Positions 56,259 to 64,000 of a stretch of 64,000 nucleotides of DNA are shown here, one piece after another; positions within the stretch are counted from its first letter, which is position 1, and each line of letters opens with the position of its first letter. Both the position numbers and the translations under genes were made by a program. A model generated the notes under the pieces. The model did not search any database. It had not been told where the DNA came from and saw only the letters and a program-made list of their open reading frames with translations. The stretch comes from Terebella lapidaria (taxonomy: Eukaryota > Annelida > Polychaeta > Terebellida > Terebellidae): the NCBI GenBank assembly GCA_949152475.1, contig OX424562.1:4154001-4218000 (forward strand). The letters are read 5' to 3'.

Positions 56259-57341
56259 CTACGCATAGACAGTCCTCACTACAACCTTCACCCATCTGGA
56301 TAGTGTAGCTGTGGAGATATCCGTAGCCCTATTAGGCTGATAGGAAATAAATAATCGCTTACGATCTTTCCTGATCGATCTGGTACGATCGATGTAAATT
56401 TTCAGCGCTCTTACCGGGCACAATAGAGCGTCCGGCTCATTCCGTCCTACGTAATCGCCCAGTGGCGGAATTACGATAGGGGAGAACGCTTTCCCGCCCT
56501 CAACCGCAGCACGTGTCTTAGGCATAAAATCACGTACTGGGTATAAGGAAACGGACCCATCCGCGCCAAATGCCACTCGCGATACGTCAATCGCCCCGAC
56601 ATCTGAGCGTCTTCGACCACTTGCTAGCATGACTAACAAGAAAGTCTTAAGAGTTAACCTCTGCAAGGAAACTTCCTTGAGAGGCTCCCAAGGTGCTTTA
56701 GTAAGACAATATAGCACAAAAGCCATGTCCCAATCCGGTAGAGTAGGAACTCCCCGTGGCCTTTGAGTCCTAAAGGACGCCAAGAGATCAGCAAGGATAC
56801 GATTATTAGTTAAATCGATCCCCCTAGCACGGAATACAGGGCCCAGCATGGACCTGTATCCCTCGATCGTAGTAGGCTTCAAATTAAGCCTATCAAAAAG
56901 ATAGCAGAGAAAGTCTAGCACTGCATTCAGAGGGGCAGAGAGCGGATCAATGCGCCTTCCGTTACACCAACGTACGAATACTCTCCATTTAGCTTCATAC
57001 GTTTTAGAGGAGGATCTCCTATTCTTTCTCGCGAGATGTACGGACACCTGTTGAGAAAATCCTGCCTCCTGGAAGGATCGCTCCATAGCCTCCACACGTG
57101 TAACTTGAGGACGTGGACAGAATCGTGAAATATATCCCGCCCTGGTTGCCTCAGCAACCTGTCCTCGATCGGGAGAACCCGTGGTACATCGATCAGGAGG
57201 GACAGTAGCAGCGGGAACCACGCCTGCATCGGCCAGCATGGCGCCACCAACAGAATATCGCACTGAGACCTGGCTACTTTGTGCAGCACTTCCGTTAGGA
57301 ACCGGGTTGGCGGGTACGCATACCAGAACATCCCGTCCCAC
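56259..57341 (-). CDS. DIRS element tyrosine recombinase part
   Basis: Contains the core-binding SAM-like segment (SSKTYEAKWRVFVRWC, TIEGYRSMLGPVFR) and the catalytic-domain start with the first catalytic Arg region (LLVMLASGRRRSDVGAI). This phage-integrase-like enzyme replaces the DDE integrase and explains the lack of target duplications. Confidence 0.75.
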   Translation of the reverse strand: MGRDVLVCVPANPVPNGSAAQSSQVSVRYSVGGAMLADAGVVPAATVPPDRCTTGSPDRGQVAEATRAGYISRFCPRPQVTRVEAMERSFQEAGFSQQVSVHLARKNRRSSSKTYEAKWRVFVRWCNGRRIDPLSAPLNAVLDFLCYLFDRLNLKPTTIEGYRSMLGPVFRARGIDLTNNRILADLLASFRTQRPRGVPTLPDWDMAFVLYCLTKAPWEPLKEVSLQRLTLKTFLLVMLASGRRRSDVGAIDVSRVAFGADGSVSLYPVRDFMPKTRAAVEGGKAFSPIVIPPLGDYVGRNEPDALLCPVRALKIYIDRTRSIRKDRKRLFISYQPNRATDISTATLSRWVKVVVRTVYA

Positions 57342-58771
57342 GACAGGGACATCGCGTCCACAGCCAGTGCCTCACTCTCTGGCAGAGGTGAGAAGTAGAC
57401 CGGGAGCTTGTGATTCCGAGAGGTTGCGAACAGGTCTATGTTCGGTGTCCCGAACGCCTGACAAACGCGACGAAACACCCCCGGATGTAAACTCCACTCC
57501 GTGCCTATGATCTTGTCCGGTCTCGACAGGGCGTCTTCTAGGACGTTCCTGCGACCCGGTAGGTGCCTTGCCCTGATAAACAGACGGGACTTGAAGGCAA
57601 ACCTGATCAGACACTCGGCTTCCAAACAAAGCTGACTCAACCGAGTTCCACCTTGTTTGTTTACGTGCGCCACTACTGTGCTGTTGTCCGTGAAGACCAG
57701 CCATTTGGTCCCTGGGGGACTCTGAGGCCCCCAGATCTCTAACGCACGTCTCACCGCTCGCAGCTCTAGGACATTGATGTGCAATGCCCTCTCGCTCGTG
57801 TTCCACACAGCCGAGAGTTCGTGCTCGTCCATATGAGCACCCCAAGCCAATTCTGACGCATCGGTGAAGAAGGTCCGATCGGGCAGATACTCCGCCAGTG
57901 GCATCCCTCGGAAAAGATTCCGATGGTCCCGCCACCAATGCATTGCTTCCCGAGCATGATCGTCCACCGATACGACGGACAAAAACTGTCCAGCTGTGTA
58001 TGACGACTGCGTCAGCGCGATATCCATCGCCACAATCGCCTTGAGAACTCTCTTCCACTGAGAAAGAGCTACTCCTCGATCTGATCGTAATCTACCCCAA
58101 CATACTTGAATCTCTGAGTCGGGGACAGATGAGACTTCGCCCAATTGGGGATCCAGCCAAGGCTGGTCGCCAACCTGAGGACGAACCCGGATTGCTCTAT
58201 AGTCTGAGACGGGAAGTCGGCTATGATTAACCAATCGTCGATGTAATGGTGGAATTGAATTCCAACCGATCGAAACCTGGCTGCCATCGCCCTTACGATA
58301 CGGGTGAAAACGTGAGGAGCGGTGGCTACTCCAAAAGGAAGTACCCTGAACTGATACACTGAGTCCTCGAAAGTGAACTTGAGGTATCGCCGATCGGCTG
58401 GGTGTATGGGCACGTGTAAGTACGTGTCCTTGACGTCGATACTGACTGCCCACTTCCCCTTGGACAGAGCTTTCTGAACGGAAAGCGCCGACTCCATCTT
58501 GAACCTGGGTATGACCAGGAATTTGTTCAGGTTTGACAGGTCGAAAACGGGACGCCACCCGCCTGTCTTTTTCGGCACTAGGAAGATGAGAGAATATAAT
58601 CCCCTCTCGTCCTTGACCACCTCGATCGCACGTTTCTCTAGCAACTGCTGCACCTCGTGCTGCAGAAGCTGAAACTTTTCCCGATCGCCGGGCACAGGGA
58701 AGAACCACGCTTTGGGTCTGATCGGTGGTTTTCCAGCCTCCCATCTGAAGGTGAGACCGAACTTCACCCAT
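56927..58771 (-). CDS. DIRS element RT/RNase H part
   Basis: A long open stretch covering the region after the RT active site, with RNase H motifs (FFTDASELAWGAHMDE, ELRAVRRALEIW, FTDNSTVVAHVN). It overlaps the RT and recombinase stretches in other frames, as DIRS elements do. Confidence 0.75.
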   Translation of the reverse strand: MGEVRSHLQMGGWKTTDQTQSVVLPCARRSGKVSASAARGAAVARETCDRGGQGREGIIFSHLPSAEKDRRVASRFRPVKPEQIPGHTQVQDGVGAFRSESSVQGEVGSQYRRQGHVLTRAHTPSRSAIPQVHFRGLSVSVQGTSFWSSHRSSRFHPYRKGDGSQVSIGWNSIPPLHRRLVNHSRLPVSDYRAIRVRPQVGDQPWLDPQLGEVSSVPDSEIQVCWGRLRSDRGVALSQWKRVLKAIVAMDIALTQSSYTAGQFLSVVSVDDHAREAMHWWRDHRNLFRGMPLAEYLPDRTFFTDASELAWGAHMDEHELSAVWNTSERALHINVLELRAVRRALEIWGPQSPPGTKWLVFTDNSTVVAHVNKQGGTRLSQLCLEAECLIRFAFKSRLFIRARHLPGRRNVLEDALSRPDKIIGTEWSLHPGVFRRVCQAFGTPNIDLFATSRNHKLPVYFSPLPESEALAVDAMSLSWDGMFWYAYPPTRFLTEVLHKVARSQCDILLVAPCWPMQAWFPLLLSLLIDVPRVLPIEDRLLRQPGRDIFHDSVHVLKLHVWRLWSDPSRRQDFLNRCPYISRERIGDPPLKRMKLNGEYSYVGVTEGALIRSLPL

Positions 58772-59139
58772 GCCACGACTGAGTTGTCTGACAACGCCAG
58801 ATCGCTCCAGTTCTGAACGAACTGAGCCAGGCGCCCCCCGACTGGACCAGGTTGTGGAAGATCGAATTCCGAAAGAACTGAACCTTCCACAGAGCCTACG
58901 CTTTCCTGCAACGAGTCACTTCTTAGCAGAAGATTTCCCTTTGCCCTTGAAGCGTCCACCCCCTTTGCCTCCACGCTTGCCATCCCCCTGAGGAGGGGGA
59001 GGCTGCGCCCCCCGAAAGGGCGGCTGTGCAGAAGCGGGTGCATGTGGTGCCTGAGGTTGGGCAGGCTTCTGACCCTTGGTCTTCTTGCCTGTCCCAGATC
59101 CCGCCGACTTCCCAAGCAAAGCCTTGGCCATAGCCTCAT
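58069..59139 (-). CDS. DIRS element reverse transcriptase part
   Basis: Contains RT hallmarks in order: LIFLVPKKTGGWRPVFDLS, SIDVKDTYLHVPIH, FRVLPFGVATAPHVFTRIV and the active-site YIDD (HHYIDDWLII). This is typical of DIRS/Pao-like RTs. It copies element RNA into DNA. Part of the element at 55701-61578. Confidence 0.8.
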   Translation of the reverse strand: MRLWPRLCLGSRRDLGQARRPRVRSLPNLRHHMHPLLHSRPFGGRSLPLLRGMASVEAKGVDASRAKGNLLLRSDSLQESVGSVEGSVLSEFDLPQPGPVGGRLAQFVQNWSDLALSDNSVVAWVKFGLTFRWEAGKPPIRPKAWFFPVPGDREKFQLLQHEVQQLLEKRAIEVVKDERGLYSLIFLVPKKTGGWRPVFDLSNLNKFLVIPRFKMESALSVQKALSKGKWAVSIDVKDTYLHVPIHPADRRYLKFTFEDSVYQFRVLPFGVATAPHVFTRIVRAMAARFRSVGIQFHHYIDDWLIIADFPSQTIEQSGFVLRLATSLGWIPNWAKSHLSPTQRFKYVGVDYDQIEE

Positions 59140-59593
59140 CCCGGAGATGTTCCCGCATGACGGAAATATCCGATCGAGAGGTTGCCGTAGGTATAGCCCG
59201 AGAAAAGCGGCCTCTCACGTAGCTCAGCGACGTCCGTAGTGGACACGTCAAGCAAACGGAGATCTGCATCACGCATGGTGAGATCCAATTGTGTGCCCAG
59301 GTGCGCACTGTCACGCTCAGCAGCATGAACCACTCCGGCCAAGACGCCGAGTGCCGCATGAATGTTGGCGCGACTCCCCTCCTCCAGATCCGCCTCGTCC
59401 ACAAACTCCTGAACCAAAGTGGTCAGGTGATCTGTCAACGAGAGCTGCCCCATCAATTGATGAGACAGCGTCTGCCAGTGAGGAAGGCGAGCCTTTTTCA
59501 CATAAGCTGACCAGACCGTACCCTGCTTCTGGGAAAGCAGGTGAAGGTTAGGGTCTTCGACCGGGACGGAAGTCTGATGTCCACCCTCGGACT

Positions 59594-60832
59594 CTATAGT
59601 CCGATAGGTGTCGATCGACTCAGGCCAACACGGCTAGTCGGGAATGTCGACTCCGCACGAGCCACATCCTTCTTAGCCGTAACTCCCTTGTTGATCTTGT
59701 CGAAAGACTTGACCAACGCGGGAGCCACAGGGAGCCGGATCGGCCGACGAACTGGCGCCAACGCGAACCTACCGGTTCCCCGTGAGGGCCCTGGAGCATC
59801 GATCGGCAAGTCCATACGCCTTGCCACCGACTCCAAAGCCCACCGGAAGTTAGAACCCCCGGCCTGATCGGAAGTCTCATCCTCCGAGGAGGACGACTCC
59901 TGATCAGCTTCCACTCGACCCCCCCGATCGTTGGACCTCACAGGTCCGATCGAAGACCTTGATGACCCCAAGGGTACATCAAAGGACGGGCGAGGGAATG
60001 CCTGCTCAGCGATCGCGCCCGTCCGGCGACTTACATCAGCGTACACAGGACTTGAGTGGTCCTGAGGAACGACCTCAGCACCACCCGCCCAATCGTGCCC
60101 TGATCGAGGACCAGGAGCACGACCGCCAAGTGAAGACTCCCGATCGCACAAACGATCGAGAGCCTCACCCCCAAACATAGGGAACTCTTCCCCCTCGAAC
60201 CTCGAGACCGAGGACCCGAAAGAGCCATCCAAGATGCTCCGCCGATCGAAGCCCGAAGCCTGATCGTTGCCCACCGAGAGGTCGGACGAAGCCTGAGCCA
60301 CATCGAAAATCGATGTGGTCTCAGCACCACGGCGCTTAGAGGAAGCACGCTTCCTCTTCTTGGAAGGCCCAGGGGAAGAGGTAACGGACCTCTCCACCTC
60401 CATCGGCCCCGACTGAGGGACGACGAAGGTGAAGTGCGGTTCCTTGACTGCTTTCGTCTTGGCAAGAACTGAAACCTTCTTCTTAGAAGGTTTCGACTTC
60501 TTGCCAGCAGGGGGAGCAAGCTCTCCCTGCGAGGAAGGGGCAGTCGAAGAACCGGCCGGGACTCCCTGTCCAAGCAGGGAAGAGAGACCCGGCAGGAGGG
60601 GACCCTGAAGGGACGACAGCGACTGTGCAAAAAAGGACTGCACAGCTGCGTTGACCATGTCCTGTGTTAGCCCCAGGGGCTGGCTAACACCGGACGCAAT
60701 CTGAGCCGTCACAGGCGGAGTCTCCACCTCCATGGGCGACTGGCGGACTTGCGGAGCCGTAGCTTCCGCAAGCCTCAAAGCATCCTGACGAGCCATTGAG
60801 GCACGAAGGAAGAGGGACGCCAGAAACGGCAC
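59594..60832 (-). CDS. DIRS element capsid-like ORF1 part
   Basis: A 412-residue open stretch, low-complexity, Ser/Pro/Arg-rich with a basic KKRKRASSKRRG segment. It is first in transcription order, the position of the Gag-like ORF in DIRS elements. No conserved enzymatic motif. A further basic Gly/Pro-rich stretch of the same region extends toward 58.9 kb. Fossil element part. Confidence 0.55.
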   Translation of the reverse strand: MPFLASLFLRASMARQDALRLAEATAPQVRQSPMEVETPPVTAQIASGVSQPLGLTQDMVNAAVQSFFAQSLSSLQGPLLPGLSSLLGQGVPAGSSTAPSSQGELAPPAGKKSKPSKKKVSVLAKTKAVKEPHFTFVVPQSGPMEVERSVTSSPGPSKKRKRASSKRRGAETTSIFDVAQASSDLSVGNDQASGFDRRSILDGSFGSSVSRFEGEEFPMFGGEALDRLCDRESSLGGRAPGPRSGHDWAGGAEVVPQDHSSPVYADVSRRTGAIAEQAFPRPSFDVPLGSSRSSIGPVRSNDRGGRVEADQESSSSEDETSDQAGGSNFRWALESVARRMDLPIDAPGPSRGTGRFALAPVRRPIRLPVAPALVKSFDKINKGVTAKKDVARAESTFPTSRVGLSRSTPIGL

Positions 60833-61578
60833 AGATCACACCTCAAATCCTCCATAGATACCGGGCCATGGTCCAAACAGTCGAAACACAAACTGTGTTT
60901 CTCCCCTCCTCGGAGAGTATTGACCAGACACTTCGGGCATGGACCTTCGTCCATGGCACCGGTACCAAGGGAGGATTGTGAAGTCATGATCACCAAAGGG
61001 AACTAACCACACACAGTAACAGGGCGGGCAAAATAAGCAAACCTGAGACTGCGCTGAAAAAGAATCCTAAGAGGACTACGAATATATAAACTACAGTATA
61101 TGACAATAAATATACAGTAGAAAATTAACGTAGAGCTAATGATAGATGTAAACAACAAGTACACTATCAAGTACGACGGATGGACGATAATAGGGTGAAC
61201 TGGCTATACAAATCGCTGACGATCTAGCAATTAACAAACTATCGACCAATACTTATCCAAATATACACAAAACGATGTCTATGAACGTGGCAGGTGAAAT
61301 TCCGTAAGAATATATCGCAAAAAGCTAGTTTGCAGACTAAATTCTACGAATTCACCGGGAACCAAAATCCAAAGCTGCCAAACAAAAACGGCGGTGAACA
61401 GAAAAGTGAAGCTTCTGCGCAGCTGCGCGCGCATATGCACAGCGGTTTTGGCGGCAAAAGGAGCGCTCGAGTCATGCAGGCAGACGATCGCGCCTTGCTT
61501 TCAGTACGCAAATTTCTATCCAGAACAATCGAAAAGGAGCATGTAGTAGTTTAGATTGGTGATGTATAAAATAAACTT

Positions 61579-62680
61579 CATCATGTACAAAAAATATTTC
61601 AGACCCGGACGAACGGTCTGAATGACAAACCATGACAATAGCTTATGGGCACAAATTGGCCAGTAAGCTAAGCCAAGCGTTATTAAACTTATGTACACAT
61701 TTATAGCAATGAATACAGTAACTTGACATCAGGGTCCGATTAATATTTTTGGTTGCAGAAAAACAGAACCCAGATTTGTTCACTTTCATATATTTATTAT
61801 TTCTGTGTTGTTTTGGGTTTTCTTAATATTTATCATATATTAATCTTACATTGTTCTATGTACATAAATGATGATGACATTCACACTGCTGACACACTTG
61901 TAGATACAGATGTATACACAATATCCATTCCATGCATGAAAATATTTGCTATGCACTTGTACAATATACATCTACACATCGCTGACATTAACAACTTACT
62001 TGCCATAAGTTGTACAAATCAAAAGTCATTCAAAGAAACTTCATTTAAACTATGTACGTAACTATTATATCGACCCCTTGTGCATTCATCAACCCTCATC
62101 GATTGAATAAAACAGGACAATATTGCACCTTCGGCAATAGAGTGAAAGGGGTTCGATGAATCCAGCGCATGCCCAGCACATGTTGAAAATCATAGGTTAC
62201 AATGTATTCTTATTGTAATTCCAATGTTGTGAGAATCCATTCAGTTTATCTTAGGAATTGGTTTTGTCAGCTTGGGATGATGTGTGGTATTATACAGGTG
62301 TTGCGCTTGAAGGGGGATTGTTCTTGGTTCATCACTATCCAAGTGCCAACTTCAATAGTATCACAATTCCATTCACACCAATCAGGGGAACTGAAATGTA
62401 CAAATTTAGTAGCGATAGGATTGGTGTATACTTTCAACATGAAGAAGTACTGATTTAATTCATTATATAGTGAATTGAGGAGACCTACTTCTCATGACAG
62501 TTCTGACAGATCGTATCAAGTTGATTAGTTGTGTTTTGATTCCGGGCTCCTCCCCGAAGCCTTTCTGGTCACTGCTCCAGCCAACTGTAACAGAACAACC
62601 AACATGAGTCCCTATTGATTGTACCTGTACATGTTCAGTAGTTCACAATCCTATAATCTCAGTAACTCAGTGAAGAGTTA
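61579..62680. other. Interval without a supported gene; F2 5'-end relic
   Basis: 61636-61673 is a degraded reversed F2 5' terminus (GACAATAGCTTATGGGC..GGCCAGTAAGCT) cut off by the DIRS element. The rest is AT-rich with only spurious ORFs. Confidence 0.45.
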
Positions 62681-62684
62681 AGGT

Positions 62685-63215
62685 GTGATCTTTGCTTGCT
62701 TGGTTCCTGCCTACAGCTTGGTACTAGTCCATGCAAAAAAACGGTCACAGAACGGCCTGAAACCCTGGGATTTTCGTGTTGGGCCAATACCTCATGAAAT
62801 TCAGTGTGTATGTGCCAATAAATGTGTCAGAGCCATGGAGGACCCTCATAGCTGTTCTAAAGAAACATTTTGAGTAGTCTACATTGGATACAGTTGATGT
62901 ATTCTCCAGTTTAATATCGAAATGTGACAGATTTCTGCGCAACCTTTAATTGGGTCAGCAAACTGCTCTCAAGCAGATTTGACTATGTAAACTCAAAACA
63001 TAACAAATATATACACCTGTAGACCATCAAAATGATTCCATTGAATGAATATGAAGGTAGTTTATGGCTCCAACACATTTATTGGCACACACACACTGTA
63101 TAAAGTGTATTTCATGAGGTATTGGTCCAAGCCCTTCGGTAGCCGTTTTTTTGCATAGACCAGTACCAAGCTGTAAGCGGGAATCAAGCTAGATCTTTGC
63201 AGGGAATGGGACATC
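62685..63215. repeat. Inverted duplication of about 150 bp
   Basis: 62690-62850 and 63065-63215 are diverged inverted copies. Shared words are CCTACAGCTTGGTACTAGTC, TGCAAAAAAACGG, CCTCATGAAAT and TGCCAATAAATGTGT. Each copy yields a VPAYSLVLVxAKKR-type peptide in opposite strands, which is a palindrome effect rather than a gene. Confidence 0.65.
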
Positions 63216-63254
63216 ACAAGTGTGAGTGAGACTGACTGCCTAACTAATCTTTTA

Positions 63255-63310
63255 TCTACATAGACAAACAATATCGTCTTCTCTGAGGGCCCTCACTGAA
63301 GACGATATTT
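63255..63310. repeat. Terminus of the 0.7-kb foldback family
   Basis: AGACAAACAATATCGTCTTC then TCTGAGGGCCCTCA and GAAGACGATATT form a small palindrome. It shares its first ~30 bp with the ends of the foldback at 2753-3459, so it is a relic or minimal copy of that family. Confidence 0.65.
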
Positions 63311-63492
63311 TCTCGCACTCTGCTGTGATTTTACAGTGATGACACCAGTATAGTATATCTTGTGAGGCCTTTTTAGGCCTATTGTTTTGGGAAACCAGTT
63401 TCGGGTAAAATCATTCCCAGCACAAGTGTTTTGAAAACAGTACATTTCATGACCATTGCTTGTACGTGTACAGTAGGTGTATTTCGTAGAAA

Positions 63493-63635
63493 ATGCATTT
63501 TGCATTCTTTCGAGTGCGATCATGATTTTTCTCAGCACTCGTCACTGTTTCCAGGACTCGCCTGAAGGCTCTGCCTGGATTGGTGAGTTGTGCTGAGAAA
63601 AATCATGATCGCACTCGAAAGAATGCAAAATGCAT
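63493..63635. repeat. 143-bp foldback with 47-bp arms
   Basis: ATGCATTTTGCATTCTTTCG.. (from 63493) is mirrored almost perfectly to 63635 around a ~50-bp loop containing GGACTCGCCTGAAGG. Likely a MITE-type foldback. No gene was recognised from here to the window end. Confidence 0.8.
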
Positions 63636-64000
63636 AGTCGGTCTATTATCTGCAGACAGTGTAACTGACTACTGAGTGTTACAGTGGACAGGTGCATTCT
63701 AGGTTGAGGGCCTGGTCTAGTTCATACTTTTAGCGAGGAATCTTTCATCGTGCAAAATACATATAGCGTTGACACACAGCAACGCAGCTTCCAACAGAGA
63801 ATATAAAGTCAGAGCCATCTTTGTCACAATAAACAATCGAATACCGCCGACTGACTGTCAAGTTGGCAATGGGCGATATTAGGAGCAATTCGGCGTGACC
63901 TTCACCTTCCAGGAAAAACGTTCGGCGAACACGAACACGCACGAGAACCCGTGGTAACAGGAAGATTCGTACCCGAGAGGATTCGTACCCGCTCAAGAAG

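Larger units (their letters stand above)
55701..61578 (-). mobile_element. DIRS-type tyrosine-recombinase retrotransposon
   Basis: Ends are a perfect 45-bp inverted repeat (55701-55745 and 61534-61578), with no target duplication, as expected for this group. Reading leftward from the right end: capsid-like ORF region, reverse transcriptase, RNase H, tyrosine recombinase, in overlapping frames as DIRS elements use. GC content is far above the surroundings. The long open stretches and identical ends suggest a relatively recent insertion. By my reading it is nearly whole with a few breaks (roughly two to four). Confidence 0.8.

Noticed and set aside
61753-62061. 102-residue ORF after the DIRS element
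   Set aside because: AT-rich, low-complexity, no recognisable domain or conserved motif.

Overview
This is a 64-kb piece of an invertebrate animal genome. Genes have spliceosomal introns with GT..AG ends, intergenic DNA is AT-rich and full of TACATGTA-type words, and interspersed repeats take up roughly half the window. The gene content (an ancient chondroitin synthase, a ciliary SPAG8 orthologue, a Mab-21/cGAS-like enzyme, DIRS elements) fits a marine bilaterian such as a mollusc, brachiopod or hemichordate. I cannot narrow the phylum further.

Four host genes are supported. (1) Chondroitin sulfate synthase (CHSY1/3 type), + strand, two exons, 12462-15085. (2) A SPAG8 orthologue (axonemal microtubule-inner protein), + strand, six small exons spread over 17795-27295. 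No exon stands out as a long ORF; I assembled them from splice sites and motifs. (3) A single-exon Mab-21/cGAS-like receptor (cGLR) with its predicted catalytic triad intact, + strand, 37192-39222. (4) A single-exon ~10-TM EamA/SLC35G-like transporter, - strand, 41475-42686, convergent with the cGLR. A possible small unidentified exon lies at 203-315 (- strand).

The rest is dominated by layered non-autonomous mobile DNA. At least five families (called F1-F5 here) share one plan. The 5' end is a short terminal repeat that folds into a hairpin. The 3' end carries the same repeat inverted, followed by a second hairpin and, in F3-F5, GTCTAG. Insertions sit in T-tracts without target duplication, and the interior is tandem repeats. 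This is the architecture of Helitron2/Helentron-derived non-autonomous elements (HINE type). No Rep/helicase gene is present. F1 copies: 20542-22212, 23282-25072, 25080-26596, 27898-31016, 31561-32065, 32340-34354, a remnant from 34847, 44421-45762, 48314-49695, 50933-53175. F2: 19120-20482, 31247-34503. F3: 5399-8398, 28057-30161, 47907-53240. F4: 5771-7078. F5: 9072-11449. They are nested in one another, in a hAT-like MITE inside a SPAG8 intron, and in two or three other TIR elements. Their 134-bp and 147-bp tandem units repeatedly carry TCAAGGTCA and AGGTCA-N-AGGTCA words, which are canonical nuclear-receptor binding motifs.

Layout: 1-2.7 kb low-information DNA with a dispersed repeat; 2.7-3.8 kb a 0.7-kb foldback element and a MITE; 4.1-8.5 kb F3 with F4 inside; 8.5-12.2 kb a TIR element with F5 inside; 12.3-16.5 kb CHSY and its 3' UTR; 16.7 kb a tRNA-like SINE head; 17.8-27.3 kb SPAG8; 27.9-36.2 kb nested F1/F2/F3; 37.2-39.2 kb cGLR; 39.6-40.9 kb a two-unit 134-bp fragment joined to a 16-bp minisatellite; 41.5-42.7 kb transporter; 43.2-47.2 kb a three-level nested TIR element; 47.9-53.2 kb F3 with two F1 insertions; 53.3-55.4 kb a decayed DIRS-like fossil; 55.4-61.6 kb a larger, much better preserved DIRS-type retrotransposon; 61.6-64 kb hairpins and an inverted duplication with no recognisable gene. 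The host genes do not form a shared pathway; their proximity looks incidental.
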